Shown in pieces: positions 10,369 to 22,203 of a DNA stretch of 49,028 nucleotides; within the stretch, counting starts at the first letter, position 1; each line of letters begins with the position of its first letter. A program made the translations under genes and the position numbers. Below the pieces are notes generated by a model. That model saw only the letters and a program-made list of their open reading frames with translations. It ran no database searches and was not told where the DNA came from. Origin of the DNA: Priapulus caudatus (taxonomy: Eukaryota > Priapulida > Priapulimorpha > Priapulimorphida > Priapulidae); NCBI RefSeq assembly GCF_000485595.1, contig NW_014577071.1, positions 1-49,028 on the forward strand, read 5' to 3'.

Positions 10369-13300
10369 CTCTCCGATCGGCCTCTCCTCTTGTGTGCTCG
10401 GATTCTCCTCCTGCGTGTCCGTGACCTCGTTGACCTGGATGGTACCTGCGAGCATCGCTTCCTGTTCGGCGGACGTAGCTTCTCCCATAGAGCGAGTGTG
10501 TTCAAGTTTTGCAGGATCCTCTTCTAGCGAGCCGCATCCTGTCTCGCCTCTGTCTTCAGTGCTTGCACAGCTTCTGTTTACGATTCCCCCTGCTTGATTT
10601 CCCTCACAGACATCGTCGTGGAAAGCTTGCTCTGTTGCAATCTCCAAGCTGTCCTTAATCCGCTTTGTGACTTCATCAATTAAGCAACGCTCCATTTGTT
10701 CGGGGAGATTTTCTTCGGATCCTTCCTGCTTTCCATCGATAGAGCTGACATCTAGCTGTACTGATGCCTCACAGACAGAGCGAATAGTTATCTGTTCTGT
10801 GACCCTCTCTACAGAGATGACCTCTACCCGTTCTATGACCTTATTTGTAGAGTCAACGCCTGTCGGTTCTGCGAATTTCTCTACAGAGTCCATCGCTATC
10901 TGTTCTGGGGATTTTTCTGCAAGGCTGGCATTTATCTCATCGATGTCTTTATCAGCGGAGTTAACTGCAACCTGTTCTGTGACTTTTTCGACGGAGTGGA
11001 TTTCTACCTGCTCCGATACCTTCTCTTCATCGCTGACATCTACCTGTTTGGTGACATTTTCCACAAAGCTCTCATTTACCTTTTCTGTGAAATTATCTGT
11101 TGAGTTAACATCTCCCTGCTCCGTGATTCCCTCTGAAGAGCTAGCTTCTCCTTGTTCTGTACTCTCAACTGCAAAGTCACCACTACCTTGTTTGATAACC
11201 TCATTCGAAGAATTCAACTCTACGTGTTCATTGAGGTCATCCACATGTCTGGTGACTTCTGGTTCTGTAATTTGATCAACACTGTTGACATCTTTCTCTA
11301 CAGTACTGACCTCTTCCGGTACCTTCTCCTTATCTACAGGACTGACTTCCTGTTCTGTGACCCTCTCTCCAGGACTAACCTCTTCCTCTTCTGTGACTTT
11401 ATCTGCAGTACTGGCATGTTCCTGTTCTGTGATCTTTTCTACAGTACTGTCATCTTCCTGGTCTGTTACCTTCTCTACAGTAATTACCTCTTCCTGTTTT
11501 GTGACATTCTCTACAGTATTGACATATTCCTGTTCTATGACCTTTTCTACAGTATTGACCACTTCCTGTTCTGTGAACTCTACAGTATTGACCTCCTCCT
11601 GTTCTATGACCTTTTCTACAGTATTGACCACTTCCTGTTCTGTGACCTCTACAGTATTGACCTCCTCCTGTTCTGTGACCTTCTCTACAGTAATTACCTC
11701 TTCCTGTTTTGTGACCTTCTCTACAGTACTGTCATCTTCCTGTTCCATGACCTTTTCTACAGTATTGACTTCTTTCTGTTCTGTGACCTTCTCTACAGTA
11801 ATTACCTCTTCCTGTTTTGTGAGCTTCTCTACAGAACTGACCTCTTCCTGTTCGTTCTCTTTCTCTACAGTATTAACCTCTTCCTGTTTTGTAGCCTTCT
11901 CTACAGTAATGACCTCTTCCTGTTCTGTTACATTCTCTACAGTACTATCATCGTCCTGTTCTATGACCTTCTCTACAGTATTGACCTCTTCCTGTTCCTT
12001 CTCCTTCTCTACAGTACAGACCTCTTCCTGTTTTGTGACCTTTTCTACAGCACTGACCTCTTCTTGTTCTGTGACCGTCTCTACAGGACAAACCTCTTCT
12101 TGTTCTGTCCCCTTCTCTACAGTATTGACCTCTACAGTATTGTCTACTTCCTGTTCTGTAACCTTTTCTACGGTTATTACGACTTCCTGTTCTGTGACCT
12201 TCTCTACAGTACTAACATCTTTCTGTTCTATGACCTTCTCTACAGTACAACACTCTTCCTGTGCTGTTACTTTCTCTACAGTACTAACTGCTTCTTGTTC
12301 TGTAACCTTCTCTACAGTAATTATGTCTTCCTGTTCTGCAACCTTCTCTACAGTACAACACTCTTCCTGTTCTGCGACGCTTTCTACAGTATTGACCTCT
12401 TCCTGTTCTGTGACCTTCTCTACAGGACTAGCCTCTTCCTGTTCTGCTACCTTCTCTATAGTACTGACCTCTTCCTGTTCTGTGACCTTCTCTACAGTAT
12501 AGACTTCTTCCTGTTCCTTCTCATTCTCTGCAGTACAGACATCTTCCTGTTCTGTAAGCTTCTCGATAGTACTGACCTCTTCCTGTTCCTTTCCCTTCTC
12601 TATAGTACAGACCTCTTCCTGTTCCATGACCTTCTCTGTAGTACTAATCTCTTCCTGTTCTGTGACCTTCTCTACAGTACAGACCTCTTCCTGTTCCATG
12701 ACCTTCTCTCTAATACGGACCTCTTCCTGTTCCTTCTCCTTCTCTACAGGACTAACCTGTTCCTGTTTTGTGACCTCACCTACAGTATTAACCTCTTCCT
12801 GTTTTGTGACCTTCTCTACAGGGCTGACCATTTCCGGTTCTGTGACATTTTCTATAGTATTGACCTCTTCCTGTTCTGCGACCTTATCCACAGAACTGAT
12901 CTCTATCTGTTCTGTGACCTCAGTCACAAGGTTTGCATCTACATGACTTACAACAGTGAGACTATGACAAATTGACTCTTCTGGTGTGCCAATGTGCGAT
13001 TCCCTCTCATATACAACTGTAGAATCAGCAACATTATTGCTCTCTGCTCTTACACTGTCCATGTTTTCTCCATTGTCTCTCACAGCATCAGCTATTTCCT
13101 GGTTAGTGCGGATGAGCAGCTCTTCACCATCGACAATTCCTGCTTCCCTCGCTGCATTCCGAGAATCTCCACTGCTAGAGCGACTCTTCTTACTGATTCT
13201 TGTTCCATCTGGTGCGTGACGCCTCTTGTTATCTTTAACCCTCTTCTCATTGGTCCTACTGCTTCTGCTCTTTTTATGCTTTTGCCTCAACTTTGTCGAT

Positions 13301-14892
13301 ATCCTCTCCGTATCGTCCTTCTCTGAGTCGCTGCTACTACTACTACTGCTGCTGCTACTGCTACTGCTATTGCTGCTAGAACTACTAGATTTGGAAGTTT
13401 TCTTTGAAACCTTCTTTGTCTTCTTTTTGATATACGAATCACTGGAGCTGCCTGAAACTTTCTCGTCTTCTTTCTCGGCCGCGACTAAATTTTCAGCATT
13501 GGCACATATTTCCGATTCCATCCGGGACATCGAAGTTTGATCATCTGGTGCGTTGCATATATTACTCTCGGCTGCGGGTACAGACACTGGGGAGTCAAAT
13601 GATGACACATGCTCATGTACGACGGTTGTGGACGTTTCTGTCACCTGCTCACCTCCTCCAGTTGACATAAAACTCATATAACTTCTACTCTCCGTTATTC
13701 CGCCTCTCTCGCATGCCTCTATCTGCATGACAGCTGACTGACTGTCGCCTGTTACAGCAATCGCGCGAGAGTTCTCTTTCATCACGGCAGTGATGATGGA
13801 TTCACTCTTCAGCATTATTTCTCCTACGGATATTTTTTGATCGGTGCCTTCATCCTCCTGGGCTGGTGGCGCAGACGTGGCAGCCAATGCATCGTCATCA
13901 TCATCATACTCCACTTGCATCTCTGCCGACTGGCTAGTGACCACGACTGCAGTGTCATCTAGGCTGTGATCTTCATCATGTTCAGCCTTGCCTTTATCAT
14001 GGTCTCTTCCTAACGAAGCTGTTACAGTGTAGACGCTCGACTCGTCGCATGCCCTCTCTTCCCTCGTGTGAGACTCGCACGGCGCTGCTACTATGTCATC
14101 CTGGGTAGACGCCACGGGTGAACCTGCGCCGCTGTCGTCATGCTGGTCTGCCTCGTAGATGGTCTGCCTCTCTGTGGTACACTCGATCGTCGTTTGCTGT
14201 TCCGAAAATCCTTCTGCCTCGTGGATGGCCTGCACCACCGCCGGACACTCGATCGTCGTTTGCTGTTCCGAAAATCCTTCTGCCTCGTGGATGGCCTGCA
14301 CCACCGCCGGACACTTGATCGTCGTTTGCTGTTCCGAAAATCCTTCTGCCTCGTGGATGGCCTGCACCACCGCCGGACACTCGATCGTCGTTTGCTGTTC
14401 CACAATGCGTTCTGCCTCGCACCTGTCATCGACGTTGACCGCGGACTGCACCTCCTCGCGATACTCGAGTACTATTTGCTGTTCTGTAGGTGCTCTTGTC
14501 TCGCGTCTGTCGTTGGCCTCGGGTTGACCAGCGTCCGGCCGATACTCCGTCCTGTACTGGACATCACAAGGGGCGTCGTCGTCGTGTTTCTCCGGGCTCT
14601 CGGCTCGGCACATCTCGGTCACGAGGTCGGGAGAACGACAAGGCTCGTCGCCAACTAAACTAGCGCCACCTGGCGACGCTTGGATCGCATGCAGGCTTAC
14701 GTCGCTAATGGCGCGCGCGTCGCTAAGGTCGTCGACGGACGATGACAGAACTGCCTCGTGCTCGTCCTGATAAATAACAAGCACCACTGAAGCTCTCTGT
14801 CGCGGTGGTCCTACGGGGCTATACGGTGCGATACGGCAGGCTACATTTATCTCTAACGATTTGTCACTTCTCAACAACTGATCAACATTTGT
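10369..14892 (-). CDS. LIM gene exon 13: giant repeat exon
   Basis: The exon starts after TTGTTTAGCAG in phase 0 (TNVDQLLRSDKSLE...). It ends at GGAGAG|GTCTAT in phase 0, so that IGE joins DYTGG of the LIM exon. It has 4,524 bases, 1,508 codons. In order it encodes an acidic region; a 22-aa repeat (core VVQAIHEAEGFSEQQTTIEC, 66 bp, near 14.19-14.42 kb); more acidic sequence; a lysine/serine tract with a poly-Ser run and SR/KK-rich basic segment (near 13.2-13.45 kb); then a long array of a 12-aa unit (VNTVEKVTEQEE type, 36 bp, about 11.28-12.93 kb). The array decays gradually towards 10.7 kb. The protein is expected to be disordered or extended and highly charged. The donor is weak, so the exact 3' end is less certain than the 5' end. 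A partial second copy is at 17,683-20,215. Confidence 0.85.
11280..12930 (-). repeat. 36-bp coding minisatellite (12-aa repeat)
   Basis: Roughly 45 tandem units of 36 bases encode variants of VNTVEKVTEQEE, inside exon 13. On the plus strand each unit reads like GACCTCTTCCTGTTCTGTGA followed by CCTTCTCTACAGTATT. Because the unit is a multiple of three, all six frames stay open, which creates long antisense frames (607 and 405 codons) that are not genes. Some units are 24-30 bases, always preserving the reading frame. Confidence 0.95.
14190..14420 (-). repeat. 66-bp coding tandem repeat (22-aa unit)
   Basis: Three near-identical units plus flanking partial units encode IECPAVVQAIHEAEGFSEQQ plus TT. 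The unit length, a multiple of three, preserves the frame. The same repeat is present in the second block at about 19,515-19,745. Confidence 0.92.
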
Positions 14893-15552
14893 CTGCTAAA
14901 CAATCCTCGCTGAACTATTGAGACGAAAGACTAACAAAGGAGCGTCTGTGATAAGATTCTGTGATGTCCTAGGCATAAAGGTCCGTCAAACATACATAAC
15001 AACGTGTGCGTACATGCACACACGCAGACCCCGGGATAAACTGTGCAGAGAACCATTTCTCACTCGGAGTAACTTGCTACTATATAGATTTACCAGAGCA
15101 CTCACATGTCTCAGTGAAGTGATGCTATCACATGCACAACGATTGATGAATTTTCGAGAACGATTCCGATATCTCTGCTTACTAATTTCAACCAAAAAAA
15201 ACGGTGCAACGTGGGTAGGGGCGATGAGAGGGTTGCAAGTAAACACGTCCGATTTGCCAAGTTTTCACGTTAAAAATACAAATACCGGTGATCCAATTTT
15301 TGCTGAAAACATTTTATACGACTTTTTTACATTACACTTGTTTAGTAAATTTTTCGATGCATCCAAACCAATCACTTCAGTGCGATAAAATAATCGGATA
15401 TCCATAATCAGGTGAAAATTTCATTGAGACCAGATAATCTTTACCAAGACCATCACACGAGGAAATCACATCTGCGGACGTGTTCACTTGTAATCCGCTA
15501 ACGACACATAGATGCGGGCGAGACTGAACAACAGGCAGATGTCAGCACTTAC
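14893..15552 (-). other. Intron 12 of the LIM gene
   Basis: A 660-base intron between exons 12 and 13 with consensus ends (ACA|GTAAGT and TTTAGCAG). I see no further coding sequence in it. Open frames on both strands at 14,918-15,388 and 14,986-15,246 lack any family match. Confidence 0.75.
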
Positions 15553-15732
15553 TGTGAAACGCTTCGGTCTCGCCTTGGGCTTCTCGACCTTTGCAGGCTC
15601 CTTGCCCTTCTGTTCGAACATATTCTTCAGCTTGCGCGCGTGATCCATGTCGGGCAGGTTGTCGTCAAAGTCCGTCGCGACGTCCGAGCGCACGACGTTC
15701 GGGTCTCTGTCTGGTTCCGCGTCGTCGTAGAC
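15553..15732 (-). CDS. LIM gene exon 12 (copy 1)
   Basis: The exon runs from CGCGACAG|GTCTACGAC (phase 0) to TTTCACA|GTAAGT (phase 0), 60 codons. It reads VYDDAEPDRDPNVVRSDVAT and on to ARKLKNMFEQKGKEPAKVEK and a basic end. ARKLKNMFEQ is a member of the gene's KF/MF-type helix motif. A more upstream AG (…GAGTACAG) would also be open but puts the exon out of phase with exon 11. The chosen acceptor joins TM to VYDD, which parallels TM-VHDD inside exon 10. It is identical in structure to 20,874-21,053. Confidence 0.85.
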
Positions 15733-16113
15733 CTGTCGCGAACGAGTGGCGCCACCTGTACTCACATGTCACTACTAAAATCCATCACGATTTAAATGAA
15801 ATTTATGCCCGTGAATGAAATGCTACCCCGACGAATTAAATTGTTATCGATGATATTAGTTGATATTAGTGATGAACTTGTATTCATCTATGATCTATCT
15901 TTGCCCAAGACATGGTATGTGACATTAAGTGTCATAGTGGTCCACAAATGAGTGCAAGATTTTAATCTGTAAATCTGACACAAACACAATGCCAAAAATC
16001 TGTAATGCTGTCAACAACTACTATGATAATCGAGAAAAGGTTTACAAATATTAGAGTTGCCAGTATATCATTTGCACGAGTCAGGGCGATTACTGTGTTG
16101 AGAAGGTTCTTAC

Positions 16114-16210
16114 CATGGTGGCCTCAGATCCTTCGGGCGGAGGTGTGATAGCTCGTGGAGGAGGAGGGCCAGCCCTCGTTTCCTCTTTCTGCTCTTCCAT
16201 GCTCTTGAAC
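16114..16210 (-). CDS. LIM gene exon 11 (copy 1)
   Basis: 97 bases. One leading base completes the split Arg codon of exon 10, giving RFKSMEEQKEETRAGPPPPR and then AITPPPEGSEATM. It ends at ATG|GTAAGA in phase 0. It contributes the RFxxME end of a helix and a full PPPPRAITPPPEG linker. Both splice sites are strong. Confidence 0.88.
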
Positions 16211-16723
16211 CTACGCGGTAATAAAGCCGGATTGCGTTACGTAATATTCATAATAATCACCAAACTTTAGATCTATAGCTACGTTCTGTCAGTCGCGTTG
16301 CACATGCATTCAATCCCCAAAACTAATCAATAGACAGCTATTTGCTGCTATTATGCTGCACCAAGAAAGGTGTAATGAAATACTATCAAATTTGTGCGCA
16401 AAAAAAGTTATTGCAAAATTTCTTTTTAAATATAGCACGATGGTCATGACATGATGATATATCATATAGGTTATGTCAGTCGCGTGGCACGCAGTAAATC
16501 CCGAAATCCAGTAAACAGCTAATAATATGTTGCGCCAAGAAAGCCATACTTTCGGCCTATAGAAGACATTATGTCTGTTATAGAGACATATTTTTGTTAT
16601 TGAAAATAAACTTTTTCGACATGTCACGATGGACGAGCAGCAGATAGTAATTGCGAGAACAGATAAAAGTAAATATACGTATGAAAACACGTATATAGGT
16701 AGACAGACGCAGATGAACCATAC

Positions 16724-16899
16724 CTGGCGAGCATGCCCTGTTTCGACTGTCTGATGCTCTGCAATTCCTTCTCTCGCTCTGTATCCAAGTGCTGTATGTG
16801 GACGTCGTCATCATCATGCACCATCGTGGGCTGAGAGCCCTCTGGCGGTGGCGTAAAAGCTCGTGGAGGCGGGGGTCTTCGCTCGCCTTCCTCCTGCTC
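16724..16899 (-). CDS. LIM gene exon 10 (copy 1)
   Basis: The acceptor TTCTTAG leads into EQEEGERRPPPPRAFTPPPE in phase 0. After GSQPTM comes an acidic VHDDDDVH segment and a helix ELQSIRQSKQGMLAR whose last Arg codon is split (GCCAG|GTATGG). The first Glu completes the (W)QGLE end of the helix coded by exon 9. A plus-strand frame is not open across this exon. Confidence 0.88.
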
Positions 16900-17636
16900 C
16901 TAAGAAGAGCACACGAAATCGTTAGGGGCCTATAGGGAACGTTTTTAGTAGTAAGTGTTAACTAAAGATTAGCCCGAATGCTGATAGTGTCGTTGATGAC
17001 AATTGGGAAGATCTATAGTTGATCAAATCACATGCGTAGCGAATCATAGATTTCAGAAAAAGCATTATAGTTGAAGATGAGTCCAGCCAAGTCTGCAGAC
17101 TTGAATAAAAAGTTGAGCCTGGACACATGCGAAGACCAAGGCGAATGTTATACTAATAGCAGCTGTAAATCACAGCTAGAAGAAGGGGCCATTCATGAAT
17201 AGCATCGGCGGAGCTCGTAGCTATAGAGTCAGAAGAGGAAGGCTAATGAGAACGATCATGCATTGAAGCTAGCCAGTCTCACGCAGCGCTGCAAAACAAG
17301 TGACGGTTAGTTCGATCAACGGAAGCGCTACCGAGACAGGTCACTGGATTTCTGCTACACTTTGATATTTTGACACGTTGATTGGATATTGCTGGGAGCA
17401 CTTATCCTAGAGTAATGTGGGTGGGACGAAGGAGACTTCATATTACAGACAAGGCCCCGTGAATTACTCCTACCCAACATGTTTACATGGACGCATATGG
17501 CAATACACATACCTACTTACATAATGGATAAGGGTCGTATAATATACATAATATGTGCATCTCACCTTAATTTATATACAATTGTTGAATCATTGTATCT
17601 GATTATCTATCTATATATATATATATATATATCTCT

Positions 17637-17672
<36 letters not shown>
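16900..17672. other. Intron 9 (copy 1) ending in a TA repeat
   Basis: No exon is recognised. The last 60 bases are a (TA)n tract interrupted by CTCTCC. That is a typical place for a contig to end and is directly followed by N. Confidence 0.7.
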
Positions 17673-17682
17673 NNNNNNNNNN
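17673..17682. other. Assembly gap of 10 N
   Basis: Exactly ten N separate a (TA)n tract from the interior of the 36-bp coding array. This is a conventional placeholder for a gap of unknown or negative size. The sequence after it restarts material already present from 12.4 kb. Confidence 0.99.
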
Positions 17683-20215
17683 TGACCTCTTCCTGTTCTG
17701 TGACCTTCTCTACAGGACTAACCTCGTCCTGTTCTGCTACCTTCTCTATAGTACTGACCTCTTCCTGTTCTGTGACCTTCTCTACAGGACTAACCTCGTC
17801 CTGTTCTGCTACCTTCTCTATAGTACTGACCTCTTCCTGTTCTGTGACCTTCTCTACAGGACTAACCTCGTCCTGTTCTGCTACCTTCTCTATAGTACTG
17901 ACCTCTTCCTGTTCTGTGACCTTCTCTACAGGACTAACCTCGTCCTGTTCTGCTACCTTCTCTATAGTACTGACCTCTTCCTGTTCTGTGACCTTCTCTA
18001 CAGTATAGACTTCTTCCTGTTCCTTCTCATTCTCTGCAGTACAGACATCTTCCTGTTCTGGCTTCTCGATAGTACTGACCTCTTCCTGTTCTGTGACCTT
18101 CTCTACAGTATAGACTTCTTCCTGTTCCTTCTCATTCTCTGCAGTACAGACATCTTCCTGTTCTGTAAGCTTCTCGATAGTATTGACCTCTTCCCGTTCT
18201 GCGACCTTATCCACAGAACTGATCTCTATCTGTTCTTTGACCTCAGTCACAAGGTTTGCATCTACATGGCTTACAACAGTGAGACTATGACAAATTGACT
18301 CTTCTGGTGTGCCAATGTGCGATTCCCTCTCATATACAACAGTAGAATCAGCAACATTATTGCTCTCTGCTCTTACACTGTCCATGTTTTCTCCATTGTC
18401 TCTCACAGCATCAGCTATTTCCTGGTTAGTGCGGATGAGCAGCTCTTCACCATCGACAATTCCTGCTTCCCTTGCTGCATTCCGAGAATCTCCACTGCTA
18501 GAGCGACTCTTCTTACTGATTCTTGTTCCATCTGGTGCGTGACGCCTCTTGTTATCTTTAACCCTCTTCTCATTGGTCCTACTGCTTCTGCTCTTTTTAT
18601 GCTTTTGCCTCAACTTTGTCGATATCCTCTCCGTATCGTCCTTCTCTGAGTCGCTGCTACTACTACTACTGCTGCTGCTACTGCTACTGCTATTGCTGCT
18701 AGAACTACTAGATTTGGAAGTTTTCTTTGAAACCTTCTTTGTCTTCTTTTTGATATACGAATCACTGGAGCTGCCTGAAACTTTCTCGTCTTCTTTCTCG
18801 GCCGCGACTAAATTTTCAGCATTGGCACATATTTCCGATTCCATCCGGCACATCGAAGTTTGATCATCTGGTGCGTTGCATATATTACTCTCGGCTGCGG
18901 GTACAGACACTGGGGAGTCAAATGATGACACATGCTCATGTACGACGGTTGTGGACGTTTCTGTCACCTGCTCACCTCCTCCAGTTGACATAAAACTCAT
19001 ATAACTTCTACTCTCCGTTATTCCGCCTCTCTCGCATGCCTCTGTCTGCATGACAGCTGACTGACTGTCGCCTGTTACAGCAATCGCGCGAGAGTTCTCT
19101 TTCATCACGGCAGTGATGATGGATTCACTCTTCAGCATTATTTCTCCTACGGATATTTTTTGATCGGTGCCTTCATCCTCCCGGGCTGGTAGCGCAGACG
19201 TGGCAGCCAATGCATTATCATCATCATCATACTCCACTTGCATCTCTGCCGACTGGCTAGTGACCACGACTGCAGTGTCATCTAGGCTGTGACCTTCATC
19301 ATGTTCAGCCTTGTCTTTATCATGGTCTCTTCCCAACGAAGCTGTTACAGTGTAGACGCTTGACTCGTCGCATGCCCTCTCTTCCCTTGTGTGAGCCTCG
19401 CACGGCGCTGCTACTATGTCATCCTGGGTAGACGCCACGGGTAAACCTGCGCCGCTGTCGTCATGCTGGTCTGCCTCGTAGATGGTCTGCCTCTCTGTGG
19501 TACACTCGATCGTCGTTTGCTGTTCCGAAAATCCTTCTGCCTCGTGGATGGCCTGCACCACCGCCGGACACTCGATCGTCGTTTGCTGTGCCGAAAATCC
19601 TTCTGCCTCGTGGATGGCCTGCACCACCGCCGGACACTCGATCGTCGTTTGCTGTTCCGAAAATCCTTCTGCCTCGTGGATGGCCTGCACCACCGCCGGA
19701 CACTCGATCGTCGTTTGCTGTTCCACAATGCGTTCTGCCTCGCACCTGCCATCGACGTTGACCGCGGACTGCACCTCCTCGCGATACTCGAGTACTATTT
19801 GCTGTTCTGTAGGTGCTCTTGTCTCGCGTCTGTCGTTGGCCTCGGGTTGACCAGCGTCCGGCCGATACTCCGTCCTGTACTGGACATCACAAGGGGCGTC
19901 GTCGTCGTGTTTCTCCGGGCTCTCGGCTCGGCACATCTCGGTCACGAGGTCGGGAGAACGACAAGGCTCGTCGCCAACTAAACTAGCGCCACCTGGCGAC
20001 GCTTGGATCGCATGCAGGCTTACGTCGTTAATGGCGCGCGCGTCGCTAAGGTCGTCGGCGGACGACGACAGAACTGCCTCGTGCTCGTCCTGATAAATAA
20101 CAAGCACCACTGAAGCTCTCCGTCGCGGTGGTCCTACGGGGCTATACGGTGCGACACGGCAGGCTAAATTCATCTCTAACGATTTGTCACTTCTCAACAA
20201 CTGATCAACATTTGT
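17683..20215 (-). CDS. LIM gene exon 13, partial second copy
   Basis: It has the same acceptor and N-terminal 800-odd codons as the exon at 10,369-14,892, and is cut by the N gap inside the 12-aa repeat array. The frame is intact up to the gap. Differences from copy 1 are single-residue substitutions plus repeat-number changes, and one in-frame 3-base deletion in a repeat unit (IEKPEQED against IEKLTEQED). There is no sign of decay, which argues for an allele rather than a pseudogene. Confidence 0.85.
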
Positions 20216-20873
20216 CTGCTAAACAATCCTCGCTGAACTATTGAGACGAAAGACTAACAAAGGAGCGTCTGTGATAAGATTCTGTGCTGTCCTAGGCATA
20301 AAGGTCCGTCAAACATACATAAAAACGTGAGCGTACATGCACACACGCAGACCACGGGATAAACTGTGCAGAGAACCATTTCTCACTCGGAGTAACTTGC
20401 TACTATATAGATTTACCAGAGCACTCACATGTCTCAGTGAAGTGATGCTATCACATGCACAACGATTGATGAATTTTCGAGAACGATTCCGATATCTCTG
20501 CTTACTAATTTCAACCAAAAAAAACGGTGCAACGTGGGTAGGGGCGATGAGAGGGTTGCAAGTAAACACGTCCGATTTGCCGAGTTTTCACGTTAAAAAT
20601 ATTTCCGGTGATCCAATTTTTGCTGAAAACATTTTATACGACTTTTTTACATTACACTTGTTTAGTAAATTTTTCGATGCATCAAAACCAATAACTTCAG
20701 TGTGATAAAATAATCAGATATCCATAATCAGGTGAAAATTTCATTGAGACCAGATAATCTTTACCAAGACCATCACACGAGGAAATCACATCAGCGGACG
20801 TATTCACTTGTAATCCGCTAACGACAAAAGGATGCGGGGTGAGACTGAACAACAGGCAGATGTCAGCACTTAC

Positions 20874-21053
20874 TGTGAAACGCTTCGGTCTCGCCTTGGT
20901 CTTCTCGACCTTTGCAGGCTCCTTGCCCTTCTGTTCGAACATATTCTTCAGCTTGCGCGCGTGATCCATGTCGGGCAGGTTGTCGTCAAAGTCCGTCGCG
21001 ACGTCCGAGCGCACGACGTTCGGGTCTCTGTCTGGTTCCGCGTCGTCGTAGAC
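20874..21053 (-). CDS. LIM gene exon 12 (copy 2)
   Basis: Same 180 bases, splice sites and phase as 15,553-15,732, with at least one residue change (VEKTKARP against VEKPKARP). Confidence 0.85.
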
Positions 21054-21434
21054 CTGTCGCGAACGAGTGGCGCCACCTGTACTCACATGTCACTACTAAA
21101 ATCCATCACGATTTAAATGAAATTAATGCCCGTGAATGAAATGCTACCCCGACGAATTAAATTGTTATCGATGATATTAGTTGATATTAGTGATGAACTT
21201 GTATTCATCTATGATCTATCTTTGCCCAAAACATGGTATGTGACATTAAGTGTCATAGTGGTCCACAAATGAGTGCAAGATTTTAATCCGTAAATCTGAC
21301 ACAAACACAATGACAACAATCTGTAATGCTGTCAACAACAACTACGATAATCGAGAAAAGGTTTACAAATATTAGAGTTGCCAGTATATCATTTGCACGA
21401 GTCAGGGCGATTACTGTGTTAAGAAGGTTCTTAC

Positions 21435-21531
21435 CATGGTGGCCTCAGATCCTTCGGGAGGAGGTGTGATAGCTCGTGGAGGAGGAGGGCCAGCCCTCGT
21501 TTCCTCTTTCTGCTCTTCCATGCTCTTGAAC
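21435..21531 (-). CDS. LIM gene exon 11 (copy 2)
   Basis: Same 97 bases and phases as 16,114-16,210. Encodes RFKSMEEQKEE and the PPPPRAITPPPEG linker. Confidence 0.87.
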
Positions 21532-22027
21532 CTACGCGGTAATAAAGCCGGATTGCGTTACGTAATATTCACAATAATTACCAAACTTTAGATCTATAGC
21601 TACGTTCTGTCAGTCGCGTTGCGCATGCATTCAATCTCCAAAACTAATCAATAGACAGCTATTTGCTGCTATTATGCTGCACAAAGAAAGACATACTATC
21701 AAATTTGTGCGCAAAAAAGTTATTGCAAGATGTCTTTTTAAATATAGCACGATGGTCATGACATGATGATGTAGGTCATGTCAGTCGCGTGTGCACGCAG
21801 TAAATTCCGAAATCCAGTAAACAGCTAATGATATGTTGCGCCAAGAAAGCCATACTTTCAACCTATAGAAGACATTATGTCTGTTATAGAGACATATTTT
21901 TGTTATTGAAAATAAACTTTTTCGACATAACACGATAGACGAGCAGCAGATAGTAAGCGAGAACAGATAAAAGTAAATATACGTATGAAAACACGTATAT
22001 AGGTAGACAGACGCAGATGGACCATAC

Positions 22028-22203
22028 CTGGCGAGCATGCCCTGTTTCGACTGTCTTATGCTCTGCAATTCCTTCTCTCGCTCAGTATCCAAGTGCTGTA
22101 TGTGAACGTCGTCATCATCATGCACCATCGTGGGCTGAGAGCCCTCTGGCGGTGGCGTAAAAGCTCGTGGAGGCGGGGGTCTTCGCTCGCCTTCCTCCTG
22201 CTC
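22028..22203 (-). CDS. LIM gene exon 10 (copy 2)
   Basis: Same 176 bases, phases and splice sites as 16,724-16,899. Only this copy is directly contiguous with the exon 9 and 8 sequence further up. Confidence 0.87.

Larger units (their letters stand above)
12396..17610 (-). repeat. Duplicated block, copy 1 (5.2 kb)
   Basis: From the 36-bp array through exons 13-10 to the TA repeat, this block is nearly identical to 17,683-22,915. Matching exon coordinates are offset by 5,304-5,323 bases. Differences are mainly scattered single substitutions in exons and introns, short intronic indels, and repeat copy number. Copy 1 runs into a (TA)n tract just before a 10-N gap. The pattern fits two alleles placed in tandem by the assembler. 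Confidence 0.9.

Noticed and set aside
11152-12975. 607-codon plus-strand open frame and a 405-codon neighbour (11,285-12,502)
   Set aside because: They are antisense translations of the 36-bp coding array, which keeps all frames open. No start context, splice sites or domain.
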